Assembly (NCBI RefSeq): GCF_010468565.1 | Contig: NZ_WUEG01000005.1 | Span: forward strand, 124,001-188,000 | DNA: 64,000 nucleotides | Source of the DNA: Allomuricauda sp. TY007 | Lineage (GTDB): Bacteria; Bacteroidota; Bacteroidia; Flavobacteriales; Flavobacteriaceae | Direction: 5' to 3' | Shown: positions 17,513 through 26,293 of the stretch, piece by piece | Numbering within the stretch: position 1 is the first letter of the stretch | Layout of the letters: every line of letters begins with the position of its first letter | The notes under the pieces: model-generated | The model's database searches: none | Seen by the model: the letters and a program-made list of their open reading frames with translations, nothing else | What the model was told of the DNA's origin: nothing | Made by a program: the position numbers and the translations under genes

Positions 17513-20500
17513 TTAAAATTCTACGTTGATTGCAAATCCTAAGCTACGCGTGGTCGGTACGGTGGCATTTTCCACCCCTGGCACATAGCTTCCGCTCCCG
17601 AAGGACAATAGTTCTGGATCTCCATGGTTGAAATCCTTGGCCCACAACCAAAGGTTGGTCCCAATCACTGAGAAGCTCAATTTTTTAATATCGTCTCCCT
17701 TGAACAATTTGGTCGGGAAATCGTAGGTCAATCTGGCTTCTCTCAGTTTCACAAAAGTGGCATCGTAAATACCTTCGGTATCATTATCCCTTCTGTATCT
17801 GTTGTTGTGGTATGCATTGGCAGGCACAATGACGTCGTTGGGCACATATTCGCCATCTTGTAGTTTTACACCATCTCCGATAATACCATCTGTTTGGGTG
17901 ATACCATTGTCATCGGTATATGAAAGACCTGAGTCGGTAATACCCGGATGAGGCCCTCCGTATTCTGGCGAACGGCCCCAAAGTGTTTCCACAACATTAC
18001 CGGAAGTGGCAGCGATCAAACGGGTTCTGGACAATAGTTCTCCACCTTGTCTCCAATCAAACAAGAAATTAAGTGAAAGGTTTTTGTAGGTTATGGTATT
18101 GTTCCAGCCCAAGGTAAAGTCCGGATTAAAGTTTCCAACTTTTCTCAAGGTATTGTCCTGCTGTACCAAACCTTCGTTAAAGATGACTTCTCCATAATAA
18201 GGACTGTTCTCATCTTCCACTTTTACCAAACCTGTTCCCCACATATCGCCAAGGGAGCCTCCTTCTTCTGCAATAAGTGAAATACCATTGCCTCCGTACT
18301 GATATCTTTCAACTCCGTCGGCCAATTCCAGAACCTTGTTTCGGTTCAAACCAAAATTGAAAGAAGAATTCCAGTTGAAGTCCTCGTTGCGAATTGGATT
18401 AACTCCCAACATGATTTCCAAACCTTGGTTACGTATTTTTCCCGCATTGATGGTTCTTGCGGTTTTACCAGAGGTAATCGGCAAATCAATATCCAAAATC
18501 TGGTTTTTGGAAACTGTGTTATAGTAGGTAGCATCCAGCGACAGCTTATTGTTGAAGAACCTCAAATCGGTACCGAACTCATATGATGTCTGAATCTCTG
18601 GTTTTAAATCAAAGTTTGGCAATGTATTGGAAGGGCTAGCCGTTGGATTATCACCCACCGGTGTTCCCAAGGCGTAAAAATCGGAAAGCCTGTAGGCATC
18701 GGTATCGCTACCAACCTGTGCCCAACCACCCCTAAGTTTGGCAAAGCTCAACACATCCTGATTTCCAAAATTGAACAAGTCAGAAAGTACCACACTCAAA
18801 GATGCGGATGGGTAGAAATAGGAGTTGTTCTGCTCTGGCAAGGTAGACGACCAGTCATTACGGGCCGTAAGGTCTAAGTAAATACTATTGTTCCATCCCA
18901 ATTGGGCAAATGCATACAAGGAGTTGATTTGCTTTTCGGGACGGCTTGTACGCTGAACCAAGGCTCCATCCACATTGGATAAAGAATAGATACCAGGTAT
19001 CAAAAGCTTGTTGGCCATCACGGAGTTAAAGTGGTTTTTCTGTACCATTCTATTGCCACCAAAGTTGGCGTTTACATGGAATTTATCGGTAACATCCTTA
19101 TCAAAGGTCAACAAGAAATCCAAGTTGGTCTCTTGAAAGTTGATTTTATCTTCCCTGTACTGACCGTTTGGAAAACGCTGCGTAGAATACGCTCTTTTTA
19201 TGAATCTGTATTCAGAGAAGAAATCACGCCCTCCTCTTACCATGAATTTAAAGTCATCACTGATGTCATAAGTAGCAGAAAGATTTCCTATGATCCTATC
19301 CTTTGCCAAACCATTTGTATTCTCGTACATGGTAAAGTATGGGTTGTCGTGGTAATTATAGTTGTAGTTAAACTGTTGGAAGCCTTCCAGACCATCTTGC
19401 CAGTAGTTTCTTAAACTATTTACATTGACCTGTTGCCCCCACCACATGAACAGATACATCACAGATTCGGTACCGTAACCATTCACATGGCGGTTATCCG
19501 AGTCCGAACGTATATAATTGATCTTGGATGATACCTTTAATTTATCGGTAATTTGATAATCTCCCGAAGCAGATATAGTATTCCTCTTGATATCCGTATT
19601 TGGAACAATACCCTTGTTGTCCAAGTTGGTATAGCTTACTCTGTAATTTCCGTTATCGTTAGACCCGTAGAATGAAACCGTATTGATCAAGGTTCTACCG
19701 GTTTCCATAAATTCTTCTGCGGGATTTCCTCCGTACACAAAAGGTGTTGGGGTAATGGTCCCTCTTCTATCTAAATCGACCCCAGAAGAACCAAGTACAT
19801 AATCCAATCCGTGAACATCACCACCACGAAGACCGTTGGATGTTGGGGAGTCGTGCTGCGCACGCAAGGTACCGTCCAAAAGCGGGCCCCAGGATTCATC
19901 CACACCATCGTATGTACCACTTCCGTAACCATCTACAAAGGAGAAATCAAAGTTTTTACCTTGACCATATACGCCTTGATATTCCGGAGCTTTCAATACA
20001 CTCTCAAAAGTGGTCTTGGAACTAAAACTCACTCCTCCTTTACGACCTCTACCGGATTTAGTGGTAATGATGACCGCACCGTTCGCTGCTCTGGAACCGT
20101 AAAGCGCTGTTGCATTTGCACCTTTAAGTACGGATATGGATTCCACATCATCCGGGTTGATTTCGGCTGCACCATTACCATAATCCAAGTTCATGTTGGA
20201 AGCACCGCCCAACGTGTTGGTCCTTGTGTCAGTATTGTTGTTAATTGGGATACCATCCACAATAAACAATGGTTGGTTGTCACCTTGCATGGAGGAATAT
20301 CCCCTGATGACGACCGATGAGGACTGTCCAGGTCCCGTACCGTTGGTAACCACCTGAACACCTGCCGTTCTACCGGACAAGGTACTTACGGTGTTTGTAC
20401 TTGTGGATTGTGAGATTTCCTCTCCTGCAACTTTTTGAACGGAATATCCCAAGGACTCTTCGTCCCGGGTAATGTTCAGGGCAGTTACGACAACCTCTTC

Positions 20501-20800
20501 CAACTGCTGGGAATCTTCTTGCAACACTATGGTTGCCGTATTTTTTCCAGTAGTGTCAAAATCTAAAGGGATATAACCTATATAGGAAACTACCAAGGTT
20601 TCTCCTCCCTGGGGCAACTCTATTTCAAAGTTCCCATCAAAGTCTGTAGCAACACCCACGCTACTACCTTTTACAACAACCGATGCCCCAGGCAAGGGCA
20701 CGTTGTTCTCGTCAACCACCTGCCCTGTAAAAGTAACTTGGGAATAACCAATGATACTTACAGTAAAGGCAAGTAAAAACGTTAAGATTGATTTTTTCAT
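17513..20800 (-). CDS. SusC/RagA-family TonB-linked outer-membrane transporter
   Basis: This 1095-aa protein has a signal peptide (MKKSILTFLLAFTVSIIGYS), a carboxypeptidase-regulatory-like domain (about 23-95: TFTGQVVDENNVPLPGASVV), a TonB plug (about 110-230: SGRTAGVQVVTNGTGPG, VVIRGYSSMQGDNQPLFIVDG, SVLKGANATALYGSRAANGA) and a 22-stranded barrel ending in the expected aromatic (RSLGFAINVEF). With SusD it forms a TonB-dependent importer for large substrates. It is the first gene of the seven-gene operon, and a divergent XRE-cupin regulator lies 282 bp upstream. Confidence 0.96.
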   Translation of the reverse strand: MKKSILTFLLAFTVSIIGYSQVTFTGQVVDENNVPLPGASVVVKGSSVGVATDFDGNFEIELPQGGETLVVSYIGYIPLDFDTTGKNTATIVLQEDSQQLEEVVVTALNITRDEESLGYSVQKVAGEEISQSTSTNTVSTLSGRTAGVQVVTNGTGPGQSSSVVIRGYSSMQGDNQPLFIVDGIPINNNTDTRTNTLGGASNMNLDYGNGAAEINPDDVESISVLKGANATALYGSRAANGAVIITTKSGRGRKGGVSFSSKTTFESVLKAPEYQGVYGQGKNFDFSFVDGYGSGTYDGVDESWGPLLDGTLRAQHDSPTSNGLRGGDVHGLDYVLGSSGVDLDRRGTITPTPFVYGGNPAEEFMETGRTLINTVSFYGSNDNGNYRVSYTNLDNKGIVPNTDIKRNTISASGDYQITDKLKVSSKINYIRSDSDNRHVNGYGTESVMYLFMWWGQQVNVNSLRNYWQDGLEGFQQFNYNYNYHDNPYFTMYENTNGLAKDRIIGNLSATYDISDDFKFMVRGGRDFFSEYRFIKRAYSTQRFPNGQYREDKINFQETNLDFLLTFDKDVTDKFHVNANFGGNRMVQKNHFNSVMANKLLIPGIYSLSNVDGALVQRTSRPEKQINSLYAFAQLGWNNSIYLDLTARNDWSSTLPEQNNSYFYPSASLSVVLSDLFNFGNQDVLSFAKLRGGWAQVGSDTDAYRLSDFYALGTPVGDNPTASPSNTLPNFDLKPEIQTSYEFGTDLRFFNNKLSLDATYYNTVSKNQILDIDLPITSGKTARTINAGKIRNQGLEIMLGVNPIRNEDFNWNSSFNFGLNRNKVLELADGVERYQYGGNGISLIAEEGGSLGDMWGTGLVKVEDENSPYYGEVIFNEGLVQQDNTLRKVGNFNPDFTLGWNNTITYKNLSLNFLFDWRQGGELLSRTRLIAATSGNVVETLWGRSPEYGGPHPGITDSGLSYTDDNGITQTDGIIGDGVKLQDGEYVPNDVIVPANAYHNNRYRRDNDTEGIYDATFVKLREARLTYDFPTKLFKGDDIKKLSFSVIGTNLWLWAKDFNHGDPELLSFGSGSYVPGVENATVPTTRSLGFAINVEF

Positions 20801-21082
20801 TTGTTGAGTATTTGTAAAATTTGGTTAATTATTTATCAACAAATATCCAACACAAGAGTTAAGGCAGCCCTTTAAACAGATTAAAAAAATGATACGGAAA
20901 GGTTAAAAGAAACACCTTAATGTTATGTAAACATTATTTACAAATATGCAATTTTTAAAAATCGCTGCGAGCACCAGTTTTTACAATATATCCTAGTGTT
21001 GTAGTGGATTAACCGATTTTTTTACTAATCTTGATTGACCGAATAATATTATAAATACTAAACATTATAAGCACGTATACAA
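20801..21082. promoter_or_regulatory. Divergent control region between susC and the XRE-cupin regulator
   Basis: This 282-bp AT-rich region must hold both promoters. Next to the susC start is an 8-bp inverted repeat (TTTGTTGA at 20800-20807 and TCAACAAA at 20836-20843). Near the regulator start is a direct repeat of ATTATAA (21048-21054 and 21064-21070). Either could be an operator for the regulator. No clean TAnnTTTG promoter was found. Confidence 0.45.
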
Positions 21083-21649
21083 ATGGAAGATTACCTCATC
21101 GGTATTGGAAAAAGAATCAAACAAATTCGCAAGAACAATAAAAGGACCATAAACGATATTGCCATCAGTGCCGGAGTAACGGCCGGGCTTATTTCCCGTA
21201 TTGAAAATGGACGAACCATACCTTCCTTGCCTGTGTTTTTGAAAATAGTGGGGGCCTTGGAAACGGAGATGACGGATTTTTTTGATGGCATTCCCAGGGC
21301 AAACGGCCAGGTTTTTTTAGTGACCCGTAAAGATGAGCAATCCATCATAGAAAAAGAAGACGAAGCTGTCGGGTTTACCTATAATTACATTTTTGGCAAA
21401 CAATTGAACTCCGTTGGTTTTGAAAGTGTGCTTTTGGAAGTGGAACCCAACTCGGAACGGGAGAAAGTGGTTACCGATGCCTTTGAGTTCAAATATATTC
21501 TAACGGGAGAGTGCTATTACGAGATAGGTGACCAAGAAGTACTCTTAAAAGAGGGGGATTCTATATTTTTTGACGGCAGAATCCCCCATGTTCCAATTAA
21601 TAGGGGAAAGATTCCCTCTAAAATGTTGGTGGTGTATTTCTTTATCTGA
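21083..21649 (+). CDS. XRE-family regulator with C-terminal cupin domain
   Basis: This 188-aa protein has an N-terminal XRE helix-turn-helix (about 8-65: GKRIKQIRKNNKRTINDIA, GVTAGLISRIENGRTIPSLP) and a C-terminal cupin domain (about 105-185: FKYILTGECYYEIGDQEVLL, KEGDSIFFDGRIPHVPIN). HTH-cupin proteins sense small molecules through the cupin barrel, and many control adjacent catabolic genes. It diverges from susC, and its stop codon abuts the stop of the PhnX-like gene with no gap. It is the best candidate for the switch of both operons in the locus; whether it represses or activates is not visible. Confidence 0.9.
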   Translation: MEDYLIGIGKRIKQIRKNNKRTINDIAISAGVTAGLISRIENGRTIPSLPVFLKIVGALETEMTDFFDGIPRANGQVFLVTRKDEQSIIEKEDEAVGFTYNYIFGKQLNSVGFESVLLEVEPNSEREKVVTDAFEFKYILTGECYYEIGDQEVLLKEGDSIFFDGRIPHVPINRGKIPSKMLVVYFFI

Positions 21650-22324
21650 TCAAGGAAACAACTGCTCGGCCAAATCGGACAAGGAATCCAAGATCATGGA
21701 GGGTTCAGCGGTTGCCAATTGTTCACGGGTCTGCGCTCCGGTCAGTACCCCTACAGTCCAACCACAGTTTGCGTTTTTGCCCTCTTTAATATCAATTACG
21801 GAGTCACCAGCCTTCAATACTTTTTCCGAATCTGTAATTTTGAACATCGCCATGGCTTTGTCTATCATTTCCGAAGATGGCCTTCCTTTGACCACATCAT
21901 CTGCAGTTATCAAGGCATCAATCTGTTCTCCTGGCACCCAGCCCAGTTTGTTTAAAAGCGATTTTGCCGTTTTTTGATCGTACCCCGTGTTGAGAACCAC
22001 CTTCACATCCTTGGACTTCAATAGTTTAAAGAGTTCCTCGACACCATCATAAGGAGTTACATCTAAATTGGCATAGGCCTCTTCCAACATTCCTTTAAAA
22101 TCTTCAAAAACTGCCTTAGGTTCTACCCCGGTTGTTTTGGTTTCTTTCAAGATATCGGCAATAGCCTTGAATTTTTCCTTACCTGCCCCAAATTCGAGAA
22201 CGGTATCCAAAGAAACCGCTACTCCAGATTTGGCCAGAGCAGCCCTAACGGTTTTATACACCACATTGTCCTCGTTCACCGTGGTGCCCGCCATATCAAA
22301 AACGGCCAGTTCTATTTTTTTCAT
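21650..22324 (-). CDS. PhnX-like HAD hydrolase (phosphonatase-like, TIGR03351 type)
   Basis: This 224-aa enzyme has the phosphonatase version of the HAD motif: FDMAGTTV (Asp10, Ala12) instead of the usual DxDxT, a feature of phosphonoacetaldehyde hydrolase and its relatives. In the cap region FGAGKEKFKAI places Lys49 close to where PhnX has its Schiff-base lysine (Lys53 in the Bacillus enzyme). Motif II is NTGYDQKT, and a late GRPSSEMID plus AGDSVIDIKEGKNANC completes the set; an Arg replaces the usual HAD Lys. The family cleaves the C-P bond of phosphonoacetaldehyde or a close relative, giving an aldehyde and phosphate. Its start overlaps the oxidoreductase stop by 4 bp. Confidence 0.85.
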   Translation of the reverse strand: MKKIELAVFDMAGTTVNEDNVVYKTVRAALAKSGVAVSLDTVLEFGAGKEKFKAIADILKETKTTGVEPKAVFEDFKGMLEEAYANLDVTPYDGVEELFKLLKSKDVKVVLNTGYDQKTAKSLLNKLGWVPGEQIDALITADDVVKGRPSSEMIDKAMAMFKITDSEKVLKAGDSVIDIKEGKNANCGWTVGVLTGAQTREQLATAEPSMILDSLSDLAEQLFP

Positions 22325-23493
22325 AAATTGATTTTCTGCTTATTAAATATAGAAGCAATATTTTTTTTCGAGAATCCGGCACTGCCTGTCATTCCCTTTC
22401 CACCGATTCCCGTTACAATATGAATATTGTCATCAATGGTTTTTTGAAAAATATCACTGTTCTTGCATTGTGAGTACATCCCGTACCATCTTTTTTGTAT
22501 TTGATAGGTGGGCAGGTCGATTATTTTTTTGGCCTCCTCGATCATAAAATTGTCAATATCCACATCTAGGTCATACCCCAAATCTTCAATTTTGGCCGCA
22601 TCGGCATACTGGTGGGAATCCCCTAAAATTACCGAGCCATCGGCTGCTTGTTTAAAAAGAATATGTACACCCCATTTTTTTTGAAGGCTTTGCTTTGGTT
22701 CATTGGCCTTGATCCTCGCAAAGGAAGGACATTCGTGAAATGCCTCGTACCGGCGAATGGACCATCCTGTAAGAATCGAACCTTTCAGCTCGTAGTTTTC
22801 TTGTGGTTTGGTCTGCATCATTTGTAATTTGGAAACTTCAAGATTGCTGGATGCAAAGGTCTCCGGGTAAAGGTTTTTAAAATCCGCTCCGTTGCATATA
22901 ATCACCTTTTTGCCATAAACTACTTCGCTTTTTGTATTTTGGACCGTCACCCATTCCCCATCGGATTCACAGGAAACAACAGGAAAATCAAATTTGATGT
23001 CCAGCCCTTTTTGTGCCACCAAATATTCTTGGAGCTTATGGATCATGGTTCTGGGTTCTACGGTAACCTCTTGTGGGAAAAACAATCCCGCTACCACGTA
23101 ATTCTTTCGGAGTCCAGGGTATTTTTCCAAACATTCTTGCTTAGTCAGCATTTTGGAGGTGTAATCGTTTCCGCTGTTTATGGCCCTGAGCTCTACCAAC
23201 AATTGTTCCTCCTCTTCATTGGATGCCAAGTACACCGTTCCGTTCTGACGGATACTGATATCGAACTGCGATTGAACCTCTTTATATATTCGAAGGCTTT
23301 CACGTCCAAATTTTTGCCATTTGGTATTCATGCCCGAAGGAACCACTTGTCCAAAATTTTGGGTGGTCGCTCCCTTGGGATAGGCATCTTTTTCCACCAA
23401 ACATACTTTTAAACCCAATTCCAGTGCATGATAGGCATGAAAGGTCCCTAAAATACCGCCACCTATAATAACGGCATCAAATCTTTTGTCCAT
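22321..23493 (-). CDS. FAD-dependent amine oxidoreductase, TIGR03364 (phosphonate-associated) type
   Basis: This 390-aa cytoplasmic flavoprotein of the DAO family has the dinucleotide motif VIIGGGILGTFHAYHALELG at residues 8-27. The sequence QNFGQVVPSGM after the FAD motif, the middle KWGVHILFKQAADGSVILGDSHQ and the C-terminal IHIVTGIGGKGMTGSAG agree with the TIGR03364 subfamily, which often sits beside PhnX-like genes and is proposed to oxidise aminophosphonates. I use ATG 23493 (MDKRFDAV), which overlaps the transporter gene by 17 bp; the longer frame adds 15 unlikely residues. It would supply an aldehyde to the PhnX-like enzyme. Confidence 0.85.
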   Translation of the reverse strand: MDKRFDAVIIGGGILGTFHAYHALELGLKVCLVEKDAYPKGATTQNFGQVVPSGMNTKWQKFGRESLRIYKEVQSQFDISIRQNGTVYLASNEEEEQLLVELRAINSGNDYTSKMLTKQECLEKYPGLRKNYVVAGLFFPQEVTVEPRTMIHKLQEYLVAQKGLDIKFDFPVVSCESDGEWVTVQNTKSEVVYGKKVIICNGADFKNLYPETFASSNLEVSKLQMMQTKPQENYELKGSILTGWSIRRYEAFHECPSFARIKANEPKQSLQKKWGVHILFKQAADGSVILGDSHQYADAAKIEDLGYDLDVDIDNFMIEEAKKIIDLPTYQIQKRWYGMYSQCKNSDIFQKTIDDNIHIVTGIGGKGMTGSAGFSKKNIASIFNKQKINL

Positions 23494-24778
23494 AATCCAG
23501 TTGATTGTTGAATTGTTCCTCTTTGCGGCGAGAGGCAAAGTGGATGAATAGAATTATCGTGCTACAAATGCCAATGCAGGCAACCGCATAGGTACCGTAA
23601 ACAAAAAAGTTGAGCCAAGACAGGTTGCCCTGTCCAAAGTTTTTATAGAGCAATACCAAAACACTGCCCACATACCCAAAAGCATCGGCTATATAAATAA
23701 GAAAACCTGAATTTCCCTTTACCTTGAACGTGGCTATAAAACGGTCAAAAAAGAGACAGTTGAAAGGCACATAACAAATGTACAGACCAAAACCGGTACA
23801 TACCATCCAGACAAAGGGATCTAATATCCTCGTTTGAAACATAAGGGTGCTCGCGGCCAAAACCACCGTTCCAAGAATCAGTAATATATGATAGGTAAGC
23901 AAAGCTTTGAAGTTGTCCTTGATATAAAAAATGGCCCCTATGATCAACAGCACCACTATGGCGATTATGATTTCCGAAGTGGAAAAAACAGAAACATCCC
24001 CTTTATACCCTATACTGTCCCAAAGTTCCCTCGCGAAATTGTCCCTGAAATCTCTGAAAGCCGTCAAAAATGTGTAGAACAACACAATCAAAAGCAGTGG
24101 AAAAAGAAACTTCTTGACCAAGTTTTTTCTATCCGTAGCGGTCATTGGAATCCGCTCTGTTCTGTTGACAATATCTTCCGGGGTGGGTGGCGGCACCCGC
24201 TGTAAGAGATAGGAGCATATCAAAAGTGGAACAAAGAAAAGCGCTCCAGTTACCGATGGCATCCAAAATTCACTCGCTCCCCAAGAATTCATCACAAAGA
24301 GTCCAACTGATTTTACTACCCCGCTGGACACAATAAAGCTAGCGGACAATACTACTCCTAAAATATCTGTAAAACGCCTTCCCTCTATATAAGAAAAAAC
24401 AATTCCCCAGATCATTCCCAAAGGAAACCCGTTAAGGAACATAAAGGGAATATTGTAGGGTGCGGGCACCCATGCAAAGAGCAAAAGGGAAATTTCGGCC
24501 AGTACAATAAGGGAAATTAGGTAAAACAACCTTCGATTGGGTTGAAGTTCGGAGATGACCTTTATTCCAACAAATTTGGAAAGCGCATACCCCAAAACCT
24601 GAGTGATGACCAATAGTATTTTGTAATCCACTCCCATAAAAGCCAGCCCATCAAAAGTGGCCACAGAAAATGGTTTTCTAAAGGCATACATGCAAAAATA
24701 AGTGCCAAAAGCAGCCAGTGAAGCATGCAGAACAAATAAGAATCCTGGCCGCTTGGCGACCGTACCTTTATTAATCAA
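23477..24778 (-). CDS. DUF5690 family major-facilitator-like membrane transporter
   Basis: This 433-aa protein has about twelve membrane segments and ends in a charged tail. Recognisable parts are FGTYFCMYAFRKPFSVATF near the N-terminus, PLGMIWGIVFSYIEGRR and YVPFNCLFFDRF. DUF5690 is an uncharacterised MFS-like family. The only upstream start in frame is TTG at 24778; the next codon but one upstream is a stop and the first in-frame ATG is internal to the first helix. It is the first gene of an operon with the FAD oxidoreductase and PhnX-like hydrolase, so a phosphonate or its breakdown product is the likely cargo. Confidence 0.85.
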   Translation of the reverse strand: MINKGTVAKRPGFLFVLHASLAAFGTYFCMYAFRKPFSVATFDGLAFMGVDYKILLVITQVLGYALSKFVGIKVISELQPNRRLFYLISLIVLAEISLLLFAWVPAPYNIPFMFLNGFPLGMIWGIVFSYIEGRRFTDILGVVLSASFIVSSGVVKSVGLFVMNSWGASEFWMPSVTGALFFVPLLICSYLLQRVPPPTPEDIVNRTERIPMTATDRKNLVKKFLFPLLLIVLFYTFLTAFRDFRDNFARELWDSIGYKGDVSVFSTSEIIIAIVVLLIIGAIFYIKDNFKALLTYHILLILGTVVLAASTLMFQTRILDPFVWMVCTGFGLYICYVPFNCLFFDRFIATFKVKGNSGFLIYIADAFGYVGSVLVLLYKNFGQGNLSWLNFFVYGTYAVACIGICSTIILFIHFASRRKEEQFNNQLDYGQKI

Positions 24779-25447
24779 AGTTTACAAATAATAAAATTAT
24801 GTTTAAAATTACTCAAATTTCAAGAAAACAAATACGTACTCAGGATTAAATTATTGTTAGCAAAAAATTATGTGTTGAAATAAGTAATGTGGAGATAGCC
24901 TGATCTTGAGTGAAGGTTTGGATGATATGAGAATTAGGAATTAACGATGGAAATCCAGTCTATTGGTGAAATCTATGACCCTTTAGTGGCTTGATGTTGT
25001 GTCTAATCCTCTTTAACAACTGTCTTTGTCCCTATTTTTGAAACAGCTCTTAACTGCGTCCCGCCCTTACATTCATTATTTAAATCCAACGGTGCCACAC
25101 CTTAAATACCCGTATACCATTACAGTGGCCAGTGTATCCAACTCAAATATTTTAAAAGTGTCCCTAGTAATTGCATCACGCTCTATTGGTTTCATATCCA
25201 CATATTGAGGCTTGGCCTAGACCACTATTGCGGCTCCTCCTTCGGCAATGTCTTCCAATTCCGAAACCGTATCAGTTTCAGCATACTCCATCCCTCAAAT
25301 AAAGGAGGAAAGGCAATTGTGTGGATTGACGACTTTCCTTTTCTTCAATCCAAGCCAAATAGGGATGGTACATCTAATCCGAATTTAATCAAATGCAAGG
25401 TTCTGACAATGATAGTGTTTGATTCTAACATATTGATATTACATTAT
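24779..25447. other. 669-bp region with no intact gene
   Basis: The first ~250 bp are AT-rich and must hold the promoter of the DUF5690 operon. A minus-strand frame at 25076-25291 with an internal stop looks like a gene remnant. Plus-strand frames here have no gene-like composition. The region separates the phosphonate-type locus from the stress-protein pair. Confidence 0.65.
25076..25291 (-). pseudogene. Possible gene remnant with an in-frame TAG
   Basis: On the minus strand an ATG at 25291 opens MEYAETDTVSELEDIAEGG, hits TAG at 25217-25219, and the same frame continues coding-like (QYVDMKPIERDAITRD, FELDTLATVMVYGYLRC) to TAA at 25076. The composition is protein-like on both sides of the stop. 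I recognise no family. A chance open frame is possible. Confidence 0.3.
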
Positions 25448-26293
25448 TTAGGGTTGAAAGTCTGGATTTACCCATATAGGAACCTTTGTACGAGATCTCA
25501 GCTTTTTAAGAACGGACTCATGTAACAAAACTTCAAAAATGCTATGGTTGTATTTTGTGGTGACAATCATATCCGATTTCAAATCATTGGCTTTTTTAAG
25601 AATATCCCACGCAACCGATTTGGTTAGATCGACTTGGTCAAATGAAAGTTCCAAGCCTTTAAAACGTTTTTCTAGGACGCTCTTATTGATGTTTTGCTGC
25701 TCCGTTAAACTAAACTCCAAAGCCACATGAACGATATGGACCTTTGATTTCCATTGCTCCAATAGCTCAAACAGGGGCATCAATATATATTTTGGGGTGA
25801 AATGCGTAAAATCAGTGTGGTAAATCACATGGCGTAACTTTTGAAAGTTATAGGAGCCCGGAACCAAGAGCAGATTGCAGTTTATTTGCTTTCGCAAGAC
25901 CTTGCGCGCATTGTTGCCCGCAAAGACCGTTTTGGCCCCCGTTTTCCCATGTGTTCCCAAGACAATAAGATCCAGATCGTATTTGGGAACCAATGCACGC
26001 ACGGTATCTACTAAGTCGCCCGCCATAAGTAAGGTAGAAAACGTATGATTGGGATTTCCGTGGTTTTTGCGCAGATAATCCGTTATCCCATTCAATTTAT
26101 CCATCGGTTCCTGTTGTTCCGGGGTAATTACTTCCATGTCGCCTGCGTCATCGCCCCCTATTTGCCAATCCTTTGGCTCAAAGGTATGCAGGATATAAAA
26201 TTTACACCGCCAGGGAGCAAAGAGTTTGACGGCCATAAAGAGGGCATTCCAAGAATTTTCTGAAAAATCGGTAAGTAAGAGAATATGTTTCAT
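25448..26293 (-). CDS. Universal stress protein, tandem UspA-like
   Basis: This 281-aa cytoplasmic protein carries two UspA-type halves. The first begins MKHILLLTDFSENSWNAL and has the nucleotide-binding tail LDLIVLGTHGKTGAKTVFAGNNARKVLR; the second half (about 150-281) begins RHVIYHTDF and is degenerate in the glycine-rich loop. UspA proteins help survival under stress and stasis. Its ATG overlaps the stop of the upstream paralogue by 4 bp (ATGA), so the two are co-transcribed. Confidence 0.92.
   Translation of the reverse strand: MKHILLLTDFSENSWNALFMAVKLFAPWRCKFYILHTFEPKDWQIGGDDAGDMEVITPEQQEPMDKLNGITDYLRKNHGNPNHTFSTLLMAGDLVDTVRALVPKYDLDLIVLGTHGKTGAKTVFAGNNARKVLRKQINCNLLLVPGSYNFQKLRHVIYHTDFTHFTPKYILMPLFELLEQWKSKVHIVHVALEFSLTEQQNINKSVLEKRFKGLELSFDQVDLTKSVAWDILKKANDLKSDMIVTTKYNHSIFEVLLHESVLKKLRSRTKVPIWVNPDFQP

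Noticed and set aside
25205..25525. A plus-strand frame overlapping the stress-protein gene
   Set aside because: It overlaps a confident gene on the other strand and has no family resemblance.
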